From JASHPR01 sp963739645 (GTDB lineage Bacteria; Actinomycetota; Actinomycetes; Streptosporangiales; Streptosporangiaceae): a DNA stretch of 64,000 bases. Shown here piece after piece: positions 51,292-59,573 of this stretch. The stretch spans positions 62,001 through 126,000 of the forward strand of contig CAVUBM010000074.1 of NCBI GenBank assembly GCA_963739645.1, read 5' to 3'. A program made the position numbers and the translations under genes. A model generated the notes under the pieces. The model was not told where the DNA came from and ran no database searches. It was given only the letters and a program-made list of their open reading frames with translations. Numbering within the stretch: position 1 is the stretch's first letter; each line of letters opens with the position of its first letter.

Positions 51292-52299
51292 ATGAGCGAG
51301 TCGCTCGCGATCGCCGCCAGCGGGCTAGGGAAGACGTACGGGCGGACCAAGGCGCTGGACGGCCTCGACCTCGTGGTGGAGACCGGCGCGATCTTGGGCA
51401 TGCTCGGCCCCAATGGCGCGGGCAAGACCACCACGGTGCGGGTGCTGAGCACGCTGCTGCGCCCCGACCGCGGCACGGCCCGCGTGGCCGGCCACGACGT
51501 CGTCGCCGAGGCCGCCGATGTGCGCCGCCACATCGGCCTGACCGGCCAGTACGCGGCACTGGACGAGAGCCTCACCGGCCGCGCGAATTTGATCATGATC
51601 GGCCAGCTCTGCCGCCTGCCCAGGCGGGAGGCCAAGCGGCGGGCCGCGGAGCTGCTGGACAGCTTCGACCTGACCGACGCGGCCGACCGCGGGGTCAAGA
51701 CCTACTCGGGCGGCATGCGGCGCCGCCTCGACCTGGCCGCCAGCCTGGTGGCCAGGCCGAGCATCCTGTTCCTGGACGAGCCGACGACCGGCCTTGACCT
51801 GCCCAGCCGCATGGTCACCTGGGAGGCCGTCCGGCGGCTCGCCGCCACCGGGACGACCGTGCTGCTGACCACCCAGCAGCTGGATGAGGCCGACCAGCTG
51901 GCCGACCGGATCGCGGTCGTCGATCGCGGGCGGGTCATCGCCGAGGGGACCTCCGCGCAGCTGAAGGCCAAGCTCGGCGGCGAGCGGGTGCAGCTCACGG
52001 TGGCCCCGGACTCGGATCTGGCCACGGCCGCTGGCGTGCTGGCCAGGTACGCTGACGGGCTGCCGCAGCTCGACCCCACGGCGCGCTCGGTCGAGGCGCC
52101 GGTACTCAACGGGGCCCGGCAGATGCCGGGCATCGTGCGTGATCTCGACGCGGCGGGCGTGCTGCTCGACGACCTCGGGATCCGCCGCCCCTCGCTCGAT
52201 GACGTGTTCCTCACCCTGACCGGCCACGCCGCTGACGGCGAGCCAGCCGAGAACGGGCCAGAGATCCTGCGTCCCGACAACGAGAAGGAGTTCGCGTGA
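51292..52299 (+). CDS. DrrA-like ABC exporter ATP-binding subunit
   Basis: 335 residues from the ATG at 51292 with GGAGGG upstream; an ATG at 51268 would add eight residues. Walker A is LGPNGAGKTTTVRVLSTLLR, signature TYSGGMRRRLDLAASLVARP, Walker B SILFLDEPTTGLD, and LLTTQQLDEADQLADRIAVV is the switch region. The C-terminal 100 residues (RPSLDDVFLTLTGHAADGEP) match the daunorubicin-resistance DrrA type. With the permease it forms an exporter, probably for a drug or lipid-like compound. Confidence 0.92.
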   Translation: MSESLAIAASGLGKTYGRTKALDGLDLVVETGAILGMLGPNGAGKTTTVRVLSTLLRPDRGTARVAGHDVVAEAADVRRHIGLTGQYAALDESLTGRANLIMIGQLCRLPRREAKRRAAELLDSFDLTDAADRGVKTYSGGMRRRLDLAASLVARPSILFLDEPTTGLDLPSRMVTWEAVRRLAATGTTVLLTTQQLDEADQLADRIAVVDRGRVIAEGTSAQLKAKLGGERVQLTVAPDSDLATAAGVLARYADGLPQLDPTARSVEAPVLNGARQMPGIVRDLDAAGVLLDDLGIRRPSLDDVFLTLTGHAADGEPAENGPEILRPDNEKEFA

Positions 52300-53147
52300 C
52301 CACCGCAACCTTGCCCGCTCCCGCCGCGGCCGGTGAGCCGATCCTGACCCGGGCCTGGTGGGCCGTGAAGAACACCTGGGTCCTGTGCCGGCGCAGCATC
52401 GCCCGGATCGCCCGCGAGCCCGAGCAGCTGAGCGACGTGACCATCCAGCCGGTGATATTCGTGCTGCTGTTCACCTACGTGTTCGGCTCTGCCATCCACC
52501 TGCCGGGCGGGGGCAACTACCACCAGTACCTGATCAGCGGGATGTTCGGCATGGCGATGGCCGGTAGCGCGCCGGGCACCGCGGTCGGGATCACCACGGA
52601 CATGTCCACCGGCCTGATCGACAGGTTCCGGTCGCTGCCGATCTCGCGGTCGGCGGTGCTGGCCGGCCGCACCCTGTCCGACCTCGCCACCCAGTTCCTC
52701 GGGATCATCGTGCTGACCATCACCGGGCTGGCCGTGGGCTGGCGGATCCACAACGGGCTCGGCGACGCGGCCCTGGCCGTCGGGCTGTCCCTGCTCTTCG
52801 CGTTCGCGGCGACCTGGGCCGGAGCGTGCGCCGGCATGCTGATGCGCAGCCCGGAGGCGGCCCAGGCGCTGGGGTTCATCGTGTTCCTGCCGCTGTCGTT
52901 CGTGTCCAACGCGTTCGTGCCCACCCAGGGCATGCCGACCTGGCTCAGGGACTTCGCCAACTGGAACCCGATCAGCGCGCTGGCCGCCGCGTGCCGGAAG
53001 CTGTTCGGCGGCGCGAACCCGGCGGCGTCGGTGCACGCCTGGCCGATGCAGCATCCCGAGCTGGCCGTGCTCATCTGGTCGATCGGGCTGATCGCCGTGT
53101 TCGCCCCGACCGCGGTCTACCTCTACCGCCGCAAGGTCCTGCGCTAA
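52296..53147 (+). CDS. ABC-2 type (DrrB-like) exporter permease
   Basis: 283 residues with six membrane segments. The first is VTIQPVIFVLLFTYVFGSAI; YHQYLISGMFGMAMAGSAPG and SRSAVLAGRTLSDLATQFLG follow, and AQALGFIVFLPLSFVSNAFV plus FANWNPISALAAACRKLFGG are DrrB signatures. The GTG start overlaps the ATPase stop (GTGA). It ends in TAA at 53145-53147, convergent and overlapping with the ybaK stop. Confidence 0.92.
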   Translation: MTTATLPAPAAAGEPILTRAWWAVKNTWVLCRRSIARIAREPEQLSDVTIQPVIFVLLFTYVFGSAIHLPGGGNYHQYLISGMFGMAMAGSAPGTAVGITTDMSTGLIDRFRSLPISRSAVLAGRTLSDLATQFLGIIVLTITGLAVGWRIHNGLGDAALAVGLSLLFAFAATWAGACAGMLMRSPEAAQALGFIVFLPLSFVSNAFVPTQGMPTWLRDFANWNPISALAAACRKLFGGANPAASVHAWPMQHPELAVLIWSIGLIAVFAPTAVYLYRRKVLR

Positions 53148-53642
53148 TAGGCCGGCCGGGCGATGGGTGCCACGGTGGCGGCCGCGGCCTGGACGAGGTC
53201 AGCGGGGGCTATCTCGATCTCCAGGCCGCGGCGGCCGCCGCTGCAGAACACCGTGGGGTACTCCATCGCGGCGGAGTCGATCACCACGGGCAGACGCTTC
53301 CGCTGGCCCACAGGTGAGATGCCGCCGGCCACGTAGCCGGTCGCGCGCTCGGCCGCGGCCACGTCGGCCAGCGCCGCCTTCTTGCCGCCAACCGCCACGG
53401 CCAGCGCCTTGAGGTCGAGCTGAGCCGCGACCGGCACGACGCCCACCGCGAGCTTGCCGTCCACGTCGGCGACCAGGGTCTTCAGCACCCGCCCGGGGCT
53501 CAATGCCCAGGGCCGCGCTGGCCTCGGCGCCGTAGGACCCGTGCCGCGGGTCATGCGCATAGGTGTGCACGGTGTGCGGGATGCCCTGCTTGGTGAGCAG
53601 TGCCGTCGCCGCGGTGCCGCTTCCTGCCACGCTGCGCAGCAT
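53144..53642 (-). CDS. ybaK: YbaK/EbsC-type aminoacyl-tRNA deacylase, one extra base
   Basis: Removes Cys wrongly attached to tRNA-Pro. The start at 53642 gives MLRSVAGSGTAATALLTKQG and IPHTVHTYAHDPRHGSYGAE. At about 53497 a run of four C bases (expected three) shifts the frame; removing one gives GIEPGRVLKTLVADVDGKLA, then VVPVAAQLDLKALAVAVGGK, TGYVAGGISPVGQRKRLPVV and the C-terminal LEIEIAPADLV. All YbaK landmarks are present, with about 165 residues when corrected. Sequence error is very likely. Confidence 0.87.
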
Positions 53643-53655
53643 AAGCGGTAGCCCG

Positions 53656-54210
53656 TCAGCCTCCGGCGCCGGTCAGGTCGCGCTGCATCAGCACGGTGTC
53701 GATCCACTGCCCGTGCTTGTGCCCCACGGCCATGAGCCGGCCCGCGTGGGCGAAGCCGAGGGAGCGGTGCAGGGCGACCGACGCGTCGCCGCCGGTATCG
53801 GCGATGACCGCCACGACCTGACGCGCGCCCGCCTCGGTGCACCCGGCCAGCAGCGCGGCCAGCAGGCTGCGGCCGAGTCCCTGGCCGAGCCGGTCCGGGG
53901 CCAGGTAGACCGAGTCCTCGACCGTGCGCCGGTAGGCGGGCTTCGCCCGCCACGGGCAGGCGTAGGCGTACCCGGCGACCTCACCGCCGGCCTTCGCGAC
54001 CAGGAACGGCAGGCCCAGGCCGGCCAGGTCGTCGAGCCGGCGCCGCCAGTCGGCGACGGCGGGCGGCGTGTCCTCGAAGGTGACCGTGCTCGTGGTGACG
54101 TAGTGCGCGAAGATGCCGGCGACACGTTCCAGGTCCGCGGGCGCCGCCGGGCAGATGACCGCGTTCGTGGGCGGCACGAGGGTCCTCCCCGGTTTGTTCC
54201 TCATCGCCAC
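53656..54210 (-). CDS. GNAT acetyltransferase, phosphinothricin-type
   Basis: 184 residues. The order FAHYVTTSTVTFEDTPP, VAGYAYACPWRAKPAYRRTV, EDSVYLAPDRLGQGLGRSLL (acetyl-CoA loop) and SLGFAHAGRLMAVGHKHGQW matches the phosphinothricin N-acetyltransferase family, whose members often act on methionine sulfoximine or related compounds. The start could also be 9 codons later. It lies 14 bp before ybaK. Confidence 0.88.
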   Translation of the reverse strand: MAMRNKPGRTLVPPTNAVICPAAPADLERVAGIFAHYVTTSTVTFEDTPPAVADWRRRLDDLAGLGLPFLVAKAGGEVAGYAYACPWRAKPAYRRTVEDSVYLAPDRLGQGLGRSLLAALLAGCTEAGARQVVAVIADTGGDASVALHRSLGFAHAGRLMAVGHKHGQWIDTVLMQRDLTGAGG

Positions 54211-54287
54211 CGTATCGGCTCGTCAGCACGGCGGCCGCCGCGATGCTGAGCGCATCGGGCGGCCGCCGCGCCGAACAGCACAGGGGA

Positions 54288-54671
54288 TCAGCTCTGCCCC
54301 GGCCGTGGTGGGGTCTCCTGGACGGACCAGCGGTTGCCGTCCGGGTCGGCGAAGAAGACGAACGCTCCCCACGGGAACTGCTGAACCTCGCTCACGTCGA
54401 CGCCGCGCCCGGCCAGCTCGGCCCGGGCCGCCTGGATGTCGGTGACCACGAGCTGCACGCCCTGCACCGAGCCGGGGGCCGCGTCCCCGCCGAGGCCCCG
54501 GCCGATGGCGATCGAGCAGGCCGAGCCGGGCGGGGTCAGCTGCACGAAGCGGATCTCGTCGCTCACCGTGAAGTCGTGGTCGGCGTGGAACCCGGCCTTC
54601 TCGGTGTAGAAGGCCTTGGCGCGGTCCACGTCCGAGACCGGGATGGCCACCAGCTCGAGCTTGAAGTCCAT
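54288..54671 (-). CDS. VOC (glyoxalase-like) family protein
   Basis: 127 residues forming two beta-alpha-beta-beta-beta modules: FKLELVAIPVSDVDRAKAFY and QGVQLVVTDIQAARAELAGR, ending GAFVFFADPDGNRWSVQETP. GGAGGAGG precedes the ATG. Substrate unknown; proteins of this type often bind antibiotics or act on small aldehydes. An array of four half-sites lies in the promoter region. Confidence 0.88.
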   Translation of the reverse strand: MDFKLELVAIPVSDVDRAKAFYTEKAGFHADHDFTVSDEIRFVQLTPPGSACSIAIGRGLGGDAAPGSVQGVQLVVTDIQAARAELAGRGVDVSEVQQFPWGAFVFFADPDGNRWSVQETPPRPGQS

Positions 54672-54684
54672 ATCGTCCTCCTCC

Positions 54685-54747
54685 AGAACAGTTCATCTGC
54701 GGAACGAAGCGATCTGTTCCAGTATAGCAGAACAGAATCATCTGTTC
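54685..54747. promoter_or_regulatory. Array of GAACAGA/TCTGTTC half-sites upstream of the VOC gene
   Basis: AGAACAG (54685-54691), TCTGTTC (54713-54719), GAACAGA (54730-54736) and TCTGTTC (54741-54747). The second and third form an inverted repeat with a 10-bp spacer, the third and fourth one with a 4-bp spacer. The region is also AT-richer than its surroundings. An autoregulated small repressor or a MarR/ArsR/TetR protein is the likely binder. Confidence 0.65.
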
Positions 54748-54868
54748 CAATAGAACCTGGCGCGTCGGCTGGCGCAGGGGCGGCTGGGTGGCGGGGAAGA
54801 CGGCAAGCCGGGGCCGGCGTGGCGCGGGCAGCTTACGGCCTGTCGGTGAAGGCTGGGACGATACCGGC

Positions 54869-55573
54869 ATGGATGAACACGCCGCGAGCCGGAAGCTGAG
54901 CATGCAGGAGGCCTCGGACGCCGTCACCGGCCTGGGGTGGCGGTACATCCTGGGCGTGCTGCGCACCTATGTGCGGGCCGGCTCGCTGGCGCAGGCGGCC
55001 GACGTGGCCCGCCGGGTGGTGGCGGCGGCCGGGCCGGACGCCGACGCGTGCCTGCAACTCGACGTGCGCCGGGATGGGCTGGTCCTGACCCTGCAGTCCC
55101 TGGACACGAATCAGGTGACCGCGCGGGAGGCCGAGGTCGCCCGCCGGATCTCCGCGGCGGTGACCGAACTCGGGCTGGCCACCGACGCCGGCGTGGGCGG
55201 CCGTGGCCCGCGATCCGCGCAGCTGCTGGAGATCGCGATCGACGCGCTGGACATCGCCGCCGTCCGCCCGTTCTGGAAAGCGGTCATGGGCTACGCCGAC
55301 CCGCCGGGGGCGTCCGGGCCCGAGGACGAGCTCGCCGACCCGGTCGGGCAGGGCCCGGCGATCTGGTTCCAGCAGATGGACGCGCCGCAGCCGCAGCGCA
55401 ACCGCATCCACTTCGACGTCTCGGTACCCCATGACGAGGCGCCGGCCCGCATCCAGGCGGCGCTGGATGCGGGCGGCAGGCTCGTCTACGACGCCGAGGC
55501 GCCGGCCTTCTGGGTTCTGGCCGACCGCGAGGGCAACGAGGCGTGCGTCACGACCTGGCAGGGCCGGGAGTAG
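54869..55573 (+). CDS. Pterin-4a-carbinolamine dehydratase-like domain fused to a VOC domain
   Basis: 234 residues from the ATG at 54869. The N-terminal 100 residues (LSMQEASDAVTGLGWRYILG, LQLDVRRDGLVLTLQSLDTN, REAEVARRISAAVTELGL) have the shape of the PhhB/pterin carbinolamine dehydratase fold. The rest is a glyoxalase-like domain (LEIAIDALDIAAVRPFWKAV, WFQQMDAPQPQRNRIHFDVS, FWVLADREGNEACVTTWQ). This fusion occurs in actinomycetes; its reaction is not known to me. It ends inside the convergent permease remnant. Confidence 0.8.
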   Translation: MDEHAASRKLSMQEASDAVTGLGWRYILGVLRTYVRAGSLAQAADVARRVVAAAGPDADACLQLDVRRDGLVLTLQSLDTNQVTAREAEVARRISAAVTELGLATDAGVGGRGPRSAQLLEIAIDALDIAAVRPFWKAVMGYADPPGASGPEDELADPVGQGPAIWFQQMDAPQPQRNRIHFDVSVPHDEAPARIQAALDAGGRLVYDAEAPAFWVLADREGNEACVTTWQGRE

Positions 55574-56120
55574 CTTCCCGGCCAGCGCTCTCCCGCTGGA
55601 TCTCAAAGAACGGCGACCGCATGATGAACCGTGCGGAGAGCATCAGGACCAGGCCCACGCCAGCGATCCCGACCAGCGACCAGAGCTGCGACGCGGGCGC
55701 GGACAGCAGCGACTTGACCAGGATCCAGCCCAGGAACACGCAGGCCAGGATGGGCAGGATGCCGACGATCAGCGCGTCCCAGGCGTTGCTGAAGACCCGG
55801 CTGCGGTAGTAGACCATGGCCGCGACCGCGGTGAGGATGTAGAACGCGATATACAGCAGCCCGGTCACGTCGATCAGCTGGGTGAACGCGTTCGCGACCG
55901 AGCTGGACAGCAGATACACCCACATGATCGCGATCACGATCAGGCTGATCACGATGCTGGCGATGGCCGGGGTGGAGAACCGGGCCGAGACGCTGCTGAG
56001 CACCTCAGGCAGCACCCGGTGGCTGGCCATCCGGTACACCATCCGGGAGATGACCACGATGCCGGTGCCGGTAGAGGCGACCACGGACAGCGCGTGGCCG
56101 CCCCGTTCTGGGGCCAGCAG
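55548..56120 (-). pseudogene. C-terminal remnant of an amino-acid (APC) permease
   Basis: About 190 residues with the last five or six membrane segments of an APC-family transporter: GTGIVVISRMVYRMASHRVL, PAIASIVISLIVIAIMWVYL, LIDVTGLLYIAFYILTAVAA, ALIVGILPILACVFLGWILV and IAGVGLVLMLSARFIMRSPF. About 250-300 N-terminal residues are missing; the homologous frame begins near 56120, only 50 bp after the AstE-like gene ends. It is therefore 5'-truncated and probably not functional, unless a short internal start (56084) makes a partial protein. Confidence 0.7.
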
Positions 56121-56171
56121 GGGTACCGCCCGCTGTGGACCTCGTGGGAGGCCAGGCCGGCACGCCGTGCG

Positions 56172-57092
56172 CTAGACCGCCCCCAGCCCGAGCAGCAGGC
56201 CGTCGTCGGCCACCGCGGGTGAGCTGGTGATGAACATCGGCACCCCGGCCGCCGGGGCGTTGATGGTCTGCAGCACCTCGCCGCCGTCCAGGGTGCTGAC
56301 CGTGCCGAGCACCTGGCCCTCGGCCACGTGCTCCCCGGTGCGGACCGCGGGCTCCCACCAGCCCGCCTTCTCGCAGCGCAGCCAGAGGAACCGGGTCAGG
56401 TTCGTGGGCGGCCCGCCGTCGGCCGCGGGGCCGTCGGTCATGCCGAGCGTGGCCAGGACCCGGTCGAGCCCGCGGACGTGCGCCGCGACCGCGTGCTCCT
56501 GCACCAGCCCGCACTCGCCGGCCTCGGCGGTGATGGCCGGGATGCCGATCGCGGCCGCAGCCGAGGTCGTGGTCCCGCCGACCGCGCGGTCCGGCCCTGG
56601 CTTCTGCCTGATCACGTACGGCAGGCCGTAGGCCGTGGCGATCTGTTCGGCCTTGGCCTCGGCCGGCCCGGTCTCGTACAGCGTGAACGGCTCCAGAGCC
56701 TCGACCATGTCGCCGCAGTGCGCGTCGATCAGCGCGTCGGAACCGGTGATCAGCTGCTGGAACGTGTCATACGCGAGCCGCTCGGCCAGCGTGCCCGAGG
56801 CGTCGCCGGGGAAGCACCGGTTGAGGTTCTTGCCGTCGTCGGGCACGACGAACGGGGTGCGGGCCAGGAACGACGGCAGGTTCAGCACGGGCACGGCGCG
56901 GACCCGTCCCCGCAGCTCCCGCGCCTGCAGGCTGCGCGTCCACCGGCGCACCCCCGCCATCGACGCGTACTCACACCCGTGCACCCCTGAGATCACGGTG
57001 AGCAGGGGGCCGTCGGCGCTGCCGGTGATCTCGACCAGGGGAACGTCGAGGCCGGCGAGGCGGATCGTGCGGCGGGTCACTGTGGCTGGCAT
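56172..57092 (-). CDS. Succinylglutamate desuccinylase/aspartoacylase (AstE) family deacylase
   Basis: 306 residues, an M14-like zinc hydrolase that cleaves N-acyl amino acids. Zinc ligands are in VISGVHGCEYASMAGVRRW (His, Glu) and ALIDAHCGDMVEALEP (His). NLPSFLARTPFVVPDDGKNL and NRCFPGDASGTLAERLAYDT bind substrate, and the catalytic Glu is probably in PAITAEAGECG. The substrate is unknown; related enzymes act on N-acetyl-diaminobutyrate, N-succinylglutamate or N-acetylaspartate. It lies 28 bp after the reductase-amidase gene on the same strand. Confidence 0.88.
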   Translation of the reverse strand: MPATVTRRTIRLAGLDVPLVEITGSADGPLLTVISGVHGCEYASMAGVRRWTRSLQARELRGRVRAVPVLNLPSFLARTPFVVPDDGKNLNRCFPGDASGTLAERLAYDTFQQLITGSDALIDAHCGDMVEALEPFTLYETGPAEAKAEQIATAYGLPYVIRQKPGPDRAVGGTTTSAAAAIGIPAITAEAGECGLVQEHAVAAHVRGLDRVLATLGMTDGPAADGGPPTNLTRFLWLRCEKAGWWEPAVRTGEHVAEGQVLGTVSTLDGGEVLQTINAPAAGVPMFITSSPAVADDGLLLGLGAV

Positions 57093-57120
57093 GGGCGGTT
57101 CCCCTCTGCTGTGGCGTGGG

Positions 57121-59307
57121 TTAGGTGCGCATCAGGTGTTCAACGGCGGCGGCGACGCGGAGCAGGGCGAGGTCCTGGTCCCGGCGGCCGGCTGAGCTGC
57201 AGGCCGGCGGGCAGGCCCGCGGTGGGCACGGGGAGCGACACGGCCGGGTGGCCGGTGAGGTTGTAGGGACCGGTGAACCGGCCCTCCCCGTTGTCGTCAC
57301 CGGCCCCGAACGGCGGGTCCTGCTCGGGCGCCTGGTAGCCGACGGCCGGCCCGGCCAGCGCGTCGACGCCGTGCAGGCTCGCCTCGACCGCGGCCGTGAG
57401 CTCGGCCCGCCGCTCCAGCGCGCGGGCGTAACGGCCGTCGTCCACGGTCGCGCCGAACTCGAGCAGGCCGCGGGTGCCGGCGGCGTACCGGCTCTGGTCC
57501 AGGCCGGCGTGCACCAGGTACGCCTCCCTGGCCACGATCGCGGCCAGCACGTCCTCCCAGGCCCGCAGGTCGTCCAGCCACGGCGCGGCCAGCTCCCTGA
57601 TCTGCCATCCGGCCGCGGCCAGCCGGTCCAGGGCGCCGCTGACCGCGTCGCGCACCTCGGGGGTCACCGACGGGTCGGCCAGCTGCGCGGCCAGCACGCC
57701 GACCGTGAACGCCGCGGCCTCGCCGGGTGGCTGCGCGGCCGGGTCGGCCGGGACGCCGGGTCGGTGCTGTCCGCGGGCCCGGCCGGGGCCGCCTGGCCCG
57801 CGAGGGCGCCGGGGTCGGCCAGGACGGCCAGCAGGTCCGCGGCGCCGGACACGGTCGCGGTCAGCGTGCCCGCGTGGTCGCAGCTCGGCGACAGCGGGAA
57901 CACCCCGTCCAGCGGCAGCAGCCCGTAGGTCGGCTTGAGCCCCACGATCCCGCAGTAGGCGGCCGGGATCCGGATCGACCCGCCGGTGTCCGAGCCGATG
58001 GCCAGGTCGCACACGCCGGCGGCGACCAGGGCCGCCGACCCGCCCGACGACCCGCCCGAGGTGCGGGACGGGTCGAGCGGGTTGCGGGTGTCGCCGATCT
58101 CCGGGTGGGCGAACCCGGCCGCGTACTCCAGGCACTGGGTGACCGCGAACACCTCGGCCCCGGCGTCCCGCAGCCGGCGCACGATCTCCGCGTCCGCGGC
58201 GGCAGGCTCGGGGGAGCTCGCCGGGCTGCCGCAGCGGGTCGGCACCCCGGCCACCGCGACGATGTCCTTGACCGCCACCGGCCGGCCCGCCAGCGGCCCG
58301 GTCGCCGCCCGCTCCGGAGCCCCGATAACCGCCGTTACGCTGTTCAGCGGCCGCCCGAGACGCTCCAGCCGCTCGTACGCGGCGAGCAGGTCCAGGTTGG
58401 CCCGCGTGCACACGCGTTTGCCCTGCTCAATCGCGGTGATCAGCTCTCTGGTCCGCCGGATCAGGGTCCCCTCCATGCCGCCCAGGATCGCGGGCACCTC
58501 GGTGGGGCGGTGCCGCACGGCCAGGTCCCGGTAGATCCCGGAGTGGCTCTTGGCCGAGCCCCGGTTGAACGTGACCAGCCGCCCGAGCGAGCCCTCGAGG
58601 TCGTCGGGGTCGAACCCGTCGAAGGCCATGGGCGTGACCGGGGCCTGGGCCAGGACCTCGCGGGCCAGCCCCAGCAGCAGCGGGGTGTAGGCCGGGTCCT
58701 CGAGCACGTCGGCGATGGCCAGGTCGCTGACCGCGGTAGCGGTGAGCATCGCCCCGTAGGCCTCCTTGGCCCACAGGTAGCCCAGGACGTTCTCGGTCAC
58801 CTCGGCGTCGGCGATGTCGGCGGCCAGGGCCCTGGCCCGCTCGGAGACGGTGCCGTCGGGCTCCCCGATGAGGAACGTGGCCCGGTTCCCGCGCAGCACG
58901 ACGCCGGGGCCGGTCACGTCGGCGCCGAAGTTGACCAGCGCCTCGACCACCTTCTCCGGGCCGACGGCCGCGGCGAGCTGCGGAGCGTTCAGGCCATTCT
59001 GGAGCGAAACCACGAACCCGCGGTCAGTCAGCCGCCCGGCCAGCAGTTCCGCGGCGGCCGCGGTGTGCTGCGCCTTGACCGCGACCAGCACCGGCCCGTC
59101 CAGTTCCGCCGGCAGGTCCCCAGGCGTGACCGCGGGCACGGACACGGTGAAGTTCTCCACCGGGCCCTCGATCCGCAGGCCGCGTTCGTTGATCGCCGCG
59201 ACCACGGCCGGATCGGCGTCACAGACCAGGACCTCGTGGCCGTCACGCGCCAGACCTGCGGCAACGGTGCCGCCGATCGCGCCACAGCCGATCACCACGT
59301 ATCGCAC
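57121..59307 (-). CDS. Fusion of a ketopantoate reductase-like domain with an amidase, two frameshifts
   Basis: About 728 residues when corrected. Residues 1-300 are a PanE/ApbA-type reductase: YVVIGCGAIGGTVAAGLARD (NADPH site), LVAVKAQHTAAAAELLAGRL, LWAKEAYGAMLTATAVSDLA (catalytic Lys) and RHRPTEVPAILGGMEG. Without a break in frame an amidase-signature domain follows: PVAVKDIVAVAGVPTRCGS (Lys), TSGGSSGGSAALVAAGVCDL (cis-Ser) and GSDTGGSIRIPAAYCGIVGL (nucleophile Ser). Shifts near 57728 and 57195 are needed to reach the end GRRDQDLALLRVAAAVEHLM. I use the GTG at 59307. The reaction is unknown. Confidence 0.82.
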
Positions 59308-59395
59308 GGCGCGCAACGTTACAACACGGTAAAACCCCCGGTCCAGTTACGTCCCTCCTATTGCCAACTGGTAGCTTTGCCGCCACATTAGCAAG

Positions 59396-59409
59396 GACAA
59401 AGGTTTGTC
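59396..59409. promoter_or_regulatory. Palindrome in the promoter region of the dipeptide-importer operon
   Basis: GACAAA-gg-TTTGTC, perfect 6-bp arms, lies about 165 bp before the start of the substrate-binding protein and 90 bp from the divergent reductase-amidase start. A GntR- or LacI-type site is possible. Confidence 0.4.
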
Positions 59410-59573
59410 TCCCCGTTCGCACTGCCTGACCGCAGTGTGTCCCCAACTGCACTCCCCGCTCCGACGGCAGCTGAGGCGCTGCCTGCGCTGCCCCCGGCGG
59501 CCGAACCCGGCCGACCCGATCTCTCCGATCGCTTCGATCGCCCGGACACCACAGGACATCACAGGGAGGTCCC

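Noticed and set aside
54685..54747. LexA (SOS) box
   Set aside because: The half-sites do not form the GAAC-N4-GTTC spacing of actinobacterial LexA sites.
57727..59391. 554-codon open frame on the plus strand antisense to the reductase-amidase gene
   Set aside because: No protein-like motifs and rich in His, Arg, Gly and Asp, as expected for the shadow of a very GC-rich gene. The same holds for many long antisense frames in the window.
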